Shown here one piece after another: positions 1 through 6,467 of a DNA stretch of 12,687 bases. Below the pieces are notes generated by a model. It was not told the origin of the DNA. It saw only the letters and a program-made list of their open reading frames with translations, and did not search any database. The DNA comes from Bacteroidales bacterium. GTDB lineage: Bacteria > Bacteroidota > Bacteroidia > Bacteroidales > UBA7960. The translations under genes and the position numbers were made by a program. The stretch is taken from NCBI GenBank assembly GCA_007130545.1, contig SLSG01000087.1:1-12687 (forward strand), given 5' to 3'. Numbering within the stretch: the first letter of the stretch is position 1; each line of letters opens with the position of its first letter.

Positions 1-466
1 ATGTTTTGTGGGAGCGCAGGAAGACCTGTGCCAGGCTGAGGATGCCTGCCACCAGCATGACCACCAGGGTATACTCCCGGTGGGTGTTGAAAACAGCAAG
101 CAACAGGAACAGGATGCCTGACCCGATGGCCACCCAATAAGAAGCAGCGGGAAAAACCAGTTGTGGCAAAAAATACCGGATTACCTCATAGGAGAACACC
201 ACACAATAGGGAATCACCACGAAAAACAGCCATTCCTCCACCGGAAGGTTCCCAAGGAAGAGTCCGCTTACATAGTCATGGTTGAATGACCAGACACCGC
301 GGTGGGTAAATACGATGTCCCACGGAATGAAAACCAGCATCTGCACTGCAATGCCGGCAAACAATGCCGGCCACAGGCGCCGGAAACGGATGCGCGGTTC
401 AAAGCTCCGGATCATGGGTATGAGAATGCTACCGGCCAGCAACAAGGCATAGGTCCATTTTTCCAT
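1..466 (-). CDS. Lycopene cyclase, CrtYc/d-type membrane protein (3' end missing)
   Basis: This is the first 155 codons of a gene that runs off the left edge. Its ATG is at 466-464 on the minus strand and the frame stays open to position 1. The product is a multi-span membrane protein with the conserved signature of the small lycopene cyclases found in actinobacteria, archaea and Bacteroidota: PWD at residues 48-50, the PVEEW acidic motif at 75-79, FFxxxPY at 81-87 and YE at 93-94, set among hydrophobic segments. Family members cyclise the ends of lycopene to give beta-carotene in the cytoplasmic membrane. Family proteins of this kind are usually about 230 residues, so roughly two thirds is visible and any fusion at the C-terminus would be hidden. 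It is divergent from a carotenoid ketolase 64 bp away, which fits a carotenoid role. Cyclase identity is strong; the exact ring product is inferred. Confidence 0.88.
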   Translation of the reverse strand, partial: MEKWTYALLLAGSILIPMIRSFEPRIRFRRLWPALFAGIAVQMLVFIPWDIVFTHRGVWSFNHDYVSGLFLGNLPVEEWLFFVVIPYCVVFSYEVIRYFLPQLVFPAASYWVAIGSGILFLLLAVFNTHREYTLVVMLVAGILSLAQVFLRSHKT

Positions 467-517
467 ATTGCAATCCTTGAAAATCCATTGGTTGAGAATA
501 TCCTACTAACACCAGGC

Positions 518-522
518 AGGAG
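518..522 (+). promoter_or_regulatory. Ribosome binding site supporting a TTG start
   Basis: AGGAG lies 8 bases before the TTG codon at 531. It supports starting the ketolase at this rare codon rather than at the first in-frame ATG at 588. Many Bacteroidota genes lack such a site, so this is supportive but not decisive. Confidence 0.5.
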
Positions 523-530
523 CTTTTTGT

Positions 531-1301
531 TTGGAAACCCAGCGTATTGTTTTTTTCCGTATTTTACACAAATATCCGACAATATACATGGGAATATTTT
601 TTGCCACTGCCGTCATCCTGCTCTGGGGGGGACACCTGGCCTGGATGCTTTTCTTCCTGCCATTTTCCCTCAGCAATCCCTGGATGTATTTACACATCCT
701 GCTGCAGGCCTATTTGTATACCGGCCTGTTCATCACCGGCCACGATGCCATGCACGGGAACATCTCCCGGAAAAAATGGGTGAACACCCTGTTCGGGAAC
801 CTGTCCACCTACCTGTTCGCCGGCCTGTCTTACAAACGTCTGAGAAAGAACCATGGATTGCATCATAAACACCCGGCAGAAGCAAGGGATCCGGATTTCT
901 ATGCGGGCTCACAGAATTTTGTGAAGTGGTGGGCCGTGTTCATGTGGCGCTACCTGAGCATCGTCCAGCTGGTGATCATGGCGGTGGTGTACAACCTGTT
1001 GATCCTGGCATTCTACGAACTGAAGGTGTTGATGTACTGGGCCCTGCCGGCCGTGCTGGGTACCCTGCAGTTGTTTTGGGTGGGGGTTTACTGGCCGCAC
1101 CGACTGCCCCATCTCCCCCCAATGGAACCACACAAGGCCCGCACCCAGCGCAAGAACCATTTCTGGGCCATGCTGAGCTGTTATTTTTTCGGATATCACT
1201 GGGAGCACCACCAGGACCCGCGCGTGCCGTGGTGGCGGCTATACAAGAGCAAGCAAGCCGCAGACAAAGGGCCGCAGCCTTCTCCGGCACGGGGCCGTTA
1301 A
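531..1301 (+). CDS. crtW: Beta-carotene ketolase, CrtW-type, fatty acid desaturase superfamily
   Basis: A 256-residue integral membrane di-iron oxygenase. The histidine clusters are in the expected order: HDAMH at 71-75, HGLHH at 108-112 followed by a DPDF motif at 120-123, a PH pair at 189-190, and GYHWEHH at 221-227 followed by PWWRL at 233-237. The last block is characteristic of CrtW ketolases and separates them from ordinary fatty acyl desaturases. Hydrophobic helices lie at about 20-45, 52-70 and 140-185. Known CrtW enzymes add keto groups at C4 of beta-ionone rings, turning beta-carotene into echinenone or canthaxanthin, or hydroxylated precursors into astaxanthin. The divergent lycopene cyclase would supply the substrate. 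The start is TTG with an AGGAG site; an ATG at residue 20 is an alternative that keeps every motif. The polar tail after residue 238 looks non-conserved. The exact ketocarotenoid made cannot be read from the sequence. Confidence 0.87.
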   Translation: METQRIVFFRILHKYPTIYMGIFFATAVILLWGGHLAWMLFFLPFSLSNPWMYLHILLQAYLYTGLFITGHDAMHGNISRKKWVNTLFGNLSTYLFAGLSYKRLRKNHGLHHKHPAEARDPDFYAGSQNFVKWWAVFMWRYLSIVQLVIMAVVYNLLILAFYELKVLMYWALPAVLGTLQLFWVGVYWPHRLPHLPPMEPHKARTQRKNHFWAMLSCYFFGYHWEHHQDPRVPWWRLYKSKQAADKGPQPSPARGR

Positions 1302-1317
1302 ATTGTGTCGGGAAATC

Positions 1318-2175
1318 TCAACGCATTTTTTGCATGCATTCCACCAGGCTATCCCTCCAGTGCGGAATTTCCAGACCGAAGTCCTTCTTAAACCTCGATT
1401 TGTCCAATACACTGTAGTGGGGGCGCGTGGCAGCCGCCTGTATGTCTTTGCTGAGGACCGGCACCAGTGTGCAGTTTATGCCGCTGATCTCCAGGATGGC
1501 CTTTGCAAAGTCATACCAGCTGGCCACGCCTTCATTGCTGAAGTTATACACTTCTCCCCTCATTTTCTGGGGAACCCTGGGGATGATCTCCAGGATGGCC
1601 CGGGCCAGATCCCGGGCATAGGTGGGGGTGCCTACCTGGTCGTACACCACGCGTAACTCTTGCTCGGTACGGCATTTCTCCAGGATGGTTTTTAAAAAAT
1701 TGTTGCCATGACTGGAATACAGCCAGGAAGTGCGGATGATCAGGGCTTTTTTGGCGTTGAAGATCACCTCGATCTCCCCTTCCAGTTTGGTCTTGCCATA
1801 AATGGTCTTTGGGTTGGCCGTATCGTTCTCGGTGTAGGGCCTGAAGCCTTTGCCCTCAAACACATAATCGGTCGAAACATGCACCATCATGGCCCCGGCT
1901 TTTGCTGTCGACTCGGCCAGGATCCTGGCAGCCATGGTGTTCAGCAGGCTGGCCCCGGCACGATCCCCCTCCGCCTTATCCACCGCCGTATAGCCCACGC
2001 AGTTAATCAGGCAGGCAATGCTGTTTTTTTTCAAAAACCTGGATACGGCTTCCCCATTGGTCACATCCAGCTCATCCTTATCCGTAAAGAAAAACCGGAA
2101 TCCGGCATATTCCGGCGCAAGGCCCCGGATCTCACTTCCCAACTGGCCATTGCTGCCGGTAACTAGTACGTTCAT
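1318..2175 (-). CDS. rfbD: dTDP-4-dehydrorhamnose reductase
   Basis: A 285-residue short-chain dehydrogenase/reductase that carries out the last step of dTDP-L-rhamnose synthesis, NAD(P)H-dependent reduction of dTDP-4-dehydro-L-rhamnose. A Rossmann nucleotide-binding motif GSNGQLG sits at residues 7-13, STDYVF at 101-106, the catalytic YGKTK (Tyr126 and Lys130) at 126-130, VGTPTYARDLA at 181-191 and the family signature RPHYSVLD at 251-258. Length is normal for RfbD/RmlD. The frame is open 14 codons further upstream, but I chose the internal ATG at 2175 because the Rossmann strand begins directly there. The other rhamnose genes (rfbA, rfbB, rfbC) are not in the window, so this gene stands alone here. 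Its 3' end lies 16 bp from the end of the convergent ketolase gene. It is cytoplasmic, and its product would feed surface polysaccharide synthesis. Confidence 0.93.
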   Translation of the reverse strand: MNVLVTGSNGQLGSEIRGLAPEYAGFRFFFTDKDELDVTNGEAVSRFLKKNSIACLINCVGYTAVDKAEGDRAGASLLNTMAARILAESTAKAGAMMVHVSTDYVFEGKGFRPYTENDTANPKTIYGKTKLEGEIEVIFNAKKALIIRTSWLYSSHGNNFLKTILEKCRTEQELRVVYDQVGTPTYARDLARAILEIIPRVPQKMRGEVYNFSNEGVASWYDFAKAILEISGINCTLVPVLSKDIQAAATRPHYSVLDKSRFKKDFGLEIPHWRDSLVECMQKMR

Positions 2176-2227
2176 ATGATGCGATTGGTTGGATGGGTAA
2201 AGATATGGTAAAACCAATTAAATCCGT

Positions 2228-2235
2228 TAAATTTG
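2228..2235 (+). promoter_or_regulatory. Bacteroidota-type -7 promoter element
   Basis: TAAATTTG is an exact match to the TAnnTTTG element read by the primary sigma factor of Bacteroidota. It ends 20 bp before the ATG at 2256, which predicts a very short leader of about 13-15 bases. I found no clear TTTG-type -33 element at the usual distance, so the assignment rests on the -7 element and its position. Confidence 0.45.
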
Positions 2236-2255
2236 AATAAGAAAAACCACGAAAA

Positions 2256-3674
2256 ATGCCAGATTCAGGAATTGAAAGGGAAGTGCTTGACACCACCCGC
2301 AAGGCTTTGTTCATCAACCTCGATGATACGATTTACGGGTCGTTTGCCGAGATAGGCGGCGGACAGGAAGTGGCCCGGTGTTTTTTCCAGTCAGGCGGAG
2401 CCTCGGGGACGATTGCCCGGACCATCTCGGCCTATGACATGGCATTCAGCGACTCCCTATACGGGAAAACACCCGGGAAGCGGTATGTGTCGGAAAAACG
2501 ACTGATGCAGATGCTGGGTATCGAATACAAGAGCCTGGTAGACCTGCTCATGGAAGACCGGGGACCGGAAACCCGGTTTTTTGCGTTTGCCGACACCGTC
2601 ACCACGCTGAACTACCGCAAAGACAATGAAGCCCATGGTTGGATGGGTGTCAGGTTCCAGCTAAAGCCCCAGGGCAAACCCAACGAAGTGGTGCTGCATG
2701 TCAGACTGCTGGAAAACGATTCCTTGTTGCAGCAAAAGACCCTTGGCATGCTGGGGGTGAACCTGATCTATGCCTGCTATTACAACTACCAGTACCCGAA
2801 CAGTTTTCTGAAATCCCTGCTGGAGTCCATATCCGAAGACCGCATCGAGATTGACATGATACGAATGAGCGGACCGGAGCTCGACTATGTCGACAACAAG
2901 CTGCTGGCCGTGCAGCTGGTAAAAAACGGTATGACCCCGGTCACGATGTTCGACCGCCATGGACATGTGCAGCAGCCTTCTGACTTGCTCTACAAAAAAA
3001 ACATCATGGTACTGCGGGGCAGTTTCCGTCCCATCACCTACGTGGGCTTCGATATGTTGCGGAATGGGTTTTCCCTGTTCAAGGAAGAGGTCGGGTTCGA
3101 CAAAAAAAACACCGAGGTCCTTTGTGAGATGACCCTGAACAACCTGATGGAGACAGGAGACTTTGATGAGCGCGATTTCCTCGACCGGGTGGATATCCTT
3201 TGCGGGATGGGGCGCACTGTGATGATCTCCAATTTCAGGGAATTTTATAAGCTTGCAGGCTGGTTCAGGCGCTTCAGGCTAAAGAACATCCGTATGATCA
3301 TCGGTGCGCTCACATTCAGCAATGTGCTGGATGATTGCTATTATACAAACCTGCGTGGCGGCATCATGGAAGCTTTCGGGAAGCTATTCATTGAAAATCT
3401 CAGGGTTTACATCTATCCCGGACGGGAAAAGGACGATGATGAGGTGGTAACCACTGCAAACATGCCCGTGAAGGAAGAGCTGCGATATCTTTACAGGCAC
3501 CTGCTTGAGAACCAATTTATCCTGGACATACCCCAATGCAACGAAAAGCACCTGCCCTATTTCTCACACATGGTGCTTAAGAAGATCAAGAGCGGCGATC
3601 CTGGTTGGGAAACGATGGTTCCACGGTACGTCTCCGCTTTCATCAAAAGCAAGAACCTGTTCGGATACCATTAA
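2256..3674 (+). CDS. Conserved cytoplasmic protein of unknown function, 472 residues
   Basis: I recognise this as a widely distributed but functionally unassigned bacterial family. From memory, databases label it inconsistently, for example as TonB-dependent receptor or as nicotinate-nucleotide adenylyltransferase. The sequence does not support the receptor label: there is no signal peptide, plug or amphipathic barrel, and the protein looks soluble and cytoplasmic. Likely conserved blocks include INLDDTIYGSFAEIGGGQEVA at about 20-40, the adjacent SGGASGTIA stretch near 46-54, FFAFADTV at 108-115, HGWMGVRFQ at 127-135, LGVNLIYACYY at 166-176, EIDMIRMSGPELDYVDN at 198-214 and RGSFRPITYVGFDML at 254-268. 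The C-terminal third is mixed helical, with an acidic patch (EKDDDE) at 391-396. I see no Walker A motif and no HxGH motif of nucleotidylyltransferases. ATG at 2256 follows a promoter-like element. Its stop overlaps the stop of the convergent gene. Function unknown; the gene call itself is firm. Confidence 0.82.
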   Translation: MPDSGIEREVLDTTRKALFINLDDTIYGSFAEIGGGQEVARCFFQSGGASGTIARTISAYDMAFSDSLYGKTPGKRYVSEKRLMQMLGIEYKSLVDLLMEDRGPETRFFAFADTVTTLNYRKDNEAHGWMGVRFQLKPQGKPNEVVLHVRLLENDSLLQQKTLGMLGVNLIYACYYNYQYPNSFLKSLLESISEDRIEIDMIRMSGPELDYVDNKLLAVQLVKNGMTPVTMFDRHGHVQQPSDLLYKKNIMVLRGSFRPITYVGFDMLRNGFSLFKEEVGFDKKNTEVLCEMTLNNLMETGDFDERDFLDRVDILCGMGRTVMISNFREFYKLAGWFRRFRLKNIRMIIGALTFSNVLDDCYYTNLRGGIMEAFGKLFIENLRVYIYPGREKDDDEVVTTANMPVKEELRYLYRHLLENQFILDIPQCNEKHLPYFSHMVLKKIKSGDPGWETMVPRYVSAFIKSKNLFGYH

Positions 3675-6220
3675 AAGTCATCCATGTCCATCATCGAGTC
3701 TTCTCCACCCTGCTGGGTGCGGCGGCGCTGCTGGTTGTTGCGCTCAAATTCATTGATACGGTAAGAAAACCCCAGGAACAGCATCCGGCTGTTGCGGACC
3801 CTTTCCGTGTCGATTGCAAAGTTGTTCCCGTAGTTATACATTCGGAATCGTTGGGTGTTGAACATATCGCTCAGGCGCAGGGTGATGGTCCCCCTGTTGT
3901 TCAGGACGTTCTTCCTTACGGCAGCATCCGCGGCATACATCTCCCGCATCTCACCCTGGATCATCACCACCGGGGAGCGGTAATAGGCATTGAGCTGTGC
4001 GCTCCAACCCCTGGGGAATGTGAAATTATTCACCATGCGGGCAGACCATGAATAGCTGTCATTGCGCATTTCCATCATCGCATCGCCGCCCTCGACGATC
4101 TGCCTGAAGTAGCTGAAGGTCCCATTGACCCTGTACCAGGAAGCAAGTTGCCTGGAAGCCACCAGTTCTGCCCCATAGGATATGCCAGTATTCAGGTTCT
4201 CCCAGGTAGTATAGGCAATGCCACTTTCATCCATGGTCCGGAAACGGGTAATCATGCCGTTGGTATAACGGTAAAACAGGCTCGGGTTCAATGTGGTTTT
4301 TTCCCAGAATTTGGTGTACCCCAATTCCAGGGAGTTGATGTATTCCGGGTTAAGCCTTGGATTGCCAAAGCTCAGGTCATAAGGGTCGGTATAGCTCACA
4401 AACGGATTCAGCACCCGGTTGTTCGGACGGCTGATCCGGCGACTGTAACTAAGTTGTGCATTCTGGCTGTTTTCAAAGTTCCGGCGCAGGTGCATGCTTG
4501 GGAATAGGCTGAAGTACTGGTTATTGAACAAATCATTGGTGGTCTGCTGGTTGCCTTCAACAAAGGCCTGTTCCAGGCGAAGCCCTGCCTGTATGCTGTA
4601 AGGCCCTGCCATCGTTGAAAACATTCCGTAAGCTGAAAAAACCTGCTCACTGAACACAAAGCGGTTGCTACGTCCGGGATTATTGATCCAGGCCGACTCC
4701 TCATGGTTAAAGTCCAGGAAGTTGAAATCAGAGTCCATTTCCCGCATGTATATTCGTCCGCCTACCTCAAGCTTGCGGTCCTCCCCGAGTGGCTGGACAT
4801 AGTCGGTCTGCAAGGAGAACATCCAGTTCTTGGCATCCATGCTGGTGCTTTCCAGAAGATTGGGCAGGCCATTGGGGTTGCGGTTCAGATCGAAAAACTG
4901 CTGTACATTGTCCTCGGCCCGGGCCATGGACCGGTCTGAAAAAACGATATCGGTATTGAGTTCACGGTTTCGTTCTTCAAATGTCCGGCGGTAGTTCAGG
5001 GTGTAGCTGAGTCCCGAATTGTCCATCTCATCGCCGGAAAACCTGTTGAACAGGCTGGTAATATCCATGTCGCTGGCCAGTGCGCTGTAGTCTGTATTGT
5101 TCTGCGAAGCACGCGCCCAACCATTGTACATTACCGAAAAAGTCAGGGTATTGTAAGGGTTGAACTGGTAATCCATCCCCAGCGTAAAGTTTTGCGAGTT
5201 CATCGTATTCTCGAAATCCAGTCGCTGATTCAAATAAGTGGTATCAGCCAGGAAACTACTGCGAAATGTACTCCCGAAGCCGTCCGTATTAAAAAATCTG
5301 CCGCTGTAATTGGCAAAGAAGTTCAGGTCATTGATTTTGTAATTCAGGTTGAGCGAGCCGTTGTAGGTATTGCGGGTGCTGGCATTGAGGGAAAGCATGC
5401 CGTTGTAGCCGGCCCGCCTTTCCTTTTTCAGAACAATGTTGATAATGCCCGATGTCCCGTCAGGCGCGTACCTGACAGATGGGTTGGTGATTACCTCTAT
5501 ACGATCGATCATATTTGACGGGATCTGTTCCAATGCCTCCGATCCGCTGAGCCCGGTAAGCCCGGAGGGCCGCCCGTCAATCAGTATGGTCACGTTGGAA
5601 CTGCCGCGAAGGCTCACGTTGCCGTCAAAATCAACCGCAACGCTCGGAATATTCTGCATCACCTCTATGGCTGTGCCTCCGCTGGCCGTCAGTGCCTGGT
5701 CCACATTGAAGACCCTGCGGTCAAGTCCGACTTCCATCAGCTGCCGGGAAGCCTCTATGGTCACTTCTGAGAGCATCTCAGCACCCGGGGCCACCCGGAT
5801 CAATCCGGCATTGTATTCGATGGAACGGGGCGTGATGGCCACATCTCCCACTTCCATCCTTGGGTAGCCAATGTAGTTAATGGATAGGTAATAGCGGCCA
5901 AAGGGAACCCTCTCGATCATAAACCTCCCCAGCTCATCCGAAATGCCTCCGGTAACCATGGTGGAGTCGCGTTCGCGGAAAAGTACGATGCTGGCGAACA
6001 TCAGGGGTTCATTGTTGCTGTCATCCAGTAGTTGCCCCCCTACCTTCCCGATGGCTGGCAGATTGGCCGCCGGCGCCTCCGAGGCCGAAGAAGAAGGTAA
6101 CGGGGCTTCTGCAACTGACGGAGATTTTGCCGGCACCGGGGCTTCGGTGCCACTGCTGCTGGCAATGGTGGCGCCTAAGAAGAAAAGCGAAAGGAGAATT
6201 GTTTTGTATGTGAGGTTCAT
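3671..6220 (-). CDS. Outer-membrane beta-barrel protein with carboxypeptidase-like domain, TonB-receptor-like
   Basis: An 849-residue outer-membrane protein. Residues 1-20 form a signal peptide with a hydrophobic core at about 8-20. Residues 21-56 are a Pro/Ala/Ser-rich linker. A carboxypeptidase-regulatory-like beta-sandwich follows at about 57-140 (VGGQLLDDSNNEPLMFASI region, then GRFMIERVPFGRYYLSINYIGY region). A plug domain spans about 165-265, with NVSLRGSSNVTILIDGRP near 201-218 and YAPDGTSGIINIVLKK at 251-266. A large aromatic-rich barrel covers about 275-825, ending in MLFLGFSYRI. A charged tail of about 25 residues follows the last strand. This order matches the Bacteroidota outer-membrane beta-barrel family related to TonB-dependent receptors. 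There is no SusD partner nearby, so a glycan-uptake role is not supported. Substrate is unknown. ATG at 6220 directly precedes the signal peptide. Confidence 0.9.
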   Translation of the reverse strand: MNLTYKTILLSLFFLGATIASSSGTEAPVPAKSPSVAEAPLPSSSASEAPAANLPAIGKVGGQLLDDSNNEPLMFASIVLFRERDSTMVTGGISDELGRFMIERVPFGRYYLSINYIGYPRMEVGDVAITPRSIEYNAGLIRVAPGAEMLSEVTIEASRQLMEVGLDRRVFNVDQALTASGGTAIEVMQNIPSVAVDFDGNVSLRGSSNVTILIDGRPSGLTGLSGSEALEQIPSNMIDRIEVITNPSVRYAPDGTSGIINIVLKKERRAGYNGMLSLNASTRNTYNGSLNLNYKINDLNFFANYSGRFFNTDGFGSTFRSSFLADTTYLNQRLDFENTMNSQNFTLGMDYQFNPYNTLTFSVMYNGWARASQNNTDYSALASDMDITSLFNRFSGDEMDNSGLSYTLNYRRTFEERNRELNTDIVFSDRSMARAEDNVQQFFDLNRNPNGLPNLLESTSMDAKNWMFSLQTDYVQPLGEDRKLEVGGRIYMREMDSDFNFLDFNHEESAWINNPGRSNRFVFSEQVFSAYGMFSTMAGPYSIQAGLRLEQAFVEGNQQTTNDLFNNQYFSLFPSMHLRRNFENSQNAQLSYSRRISRPNNRVLNPFVSYTDPYDLSFGNPRLNPEYINSLELGYTKFWEKTTLNPSLFYRYTNGMITRFRTMDESGIAYTTWENLNTGISYGAELVASRQLASWYRVNGTFSYFRQIVEGGDAMMEMRNDSYSWSARMVNNFTFPRGWSAQLNAYYRSPVVMIQGEMREMYAADAAVRKNVLNNRGTITLRLSDMFNTQRFRMYNYGNNFAIDTERVRNSRMLFLGFSYRINEFERNNQQRRRTQQGGEDSMMDMDDF

Positions 6221-6467
6221 GATATTTCAATTGCGGGTAAATGGTATGTTCAAATAGTATGTTCCGGCCCATTTGACTGATCTTTGCCTGGGCCGCTTAT
6301 AAGACAATTAAATCATCAAAAGGTTTAATCCTTATAGGTACATATGTTCACCTTTTAACGTTTTTTGTTAAACAAAGCGCCTCACAGGGAATAATTTGCC
6401 CGGCTGCTGCCCGCTGTATTTTGGAGTGATTGTGTTATATTTGCATCTCATTTGCCGGAACACAGAT
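6221..6467. promoter_or_regulatory. Divergent intergenic region with AT-rich dyads
   Basis: This 247-bp region separates the beta-barrel gene from topoisomerase IV subunit B and must hold the promoters of both. I see no convincing gene in it. Its centre contains several short dyads: CTTATAAG at 6296-6303, ATTAAA/TTTAAT arms at 6307-6312 and 6324-6329, a perfect ACATATGT palindrome at 6340-6347 and TTTAAC/GTTAAA arms at 6354-6359 and 6367-6372 around a T-rich loop. On the minus strand, TACTATTTG near 6251-6259 resembles a -7 element but has one extra base in the spacer. Regulatory function is inferred from position only. Confidence 0.4.
6436..6443 (+). promoter_or_regulatory. Bacteroidota-type -7 promoter element for parE
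   Basis: TATATTTG is an exact TAnnTTTG match in the context TTATATTTGCA, very typical of Bacteroidota housekeeping promoters. It ends 24 bp before the ATG at 6468, implying a leader of about 15-20 bases. It lies inside the longer open frame beginning at 6396, so it also argues for the 6468 start. No good -33 element is visible at the expected spacing. Confidence 0.6.

Noticed and set aside
1285..1297. A CGGC/GCCG hairpin near the end of crtW as a terminator
   Set aside because: The stem is only four base pairs and is not followed by a T-run; it also lies within coding sequence.
1708..2166. A 152-codon plus-strand open frame opposite rfbD, and similar frames at 302-868, 926-1417, 3605-4051 and 8557-9006
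   Set aside because: All are antisense or out-of-frame shadows of clearly conserved genes, with compositions unlike real proteins and no motifs.
2176..2217. A 14-residue N-terminal extension of RfbD
   Set aside because: The Rossmann strand NVLVTG begins directly at the internal Met, as in the family; the extension covers the intergenic region.
2256..3674. Calling the gene a TonB-dependent receptor or a nicotinate-nucleotide adenylyltransferase
   Set aside because: No signal peptide, plug, barrel strands or HxGH nucleotidylyltransferase motif is present; these names are not supported by the sequence.
6396..6467. A longer parE start that would add 24 residues
   Set aside because: The added residues are hydrophobic and Cys-rich with no match to ParE N-termini, and they contain the TATATTTG promoter element. 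ATG 6468 fits the family.
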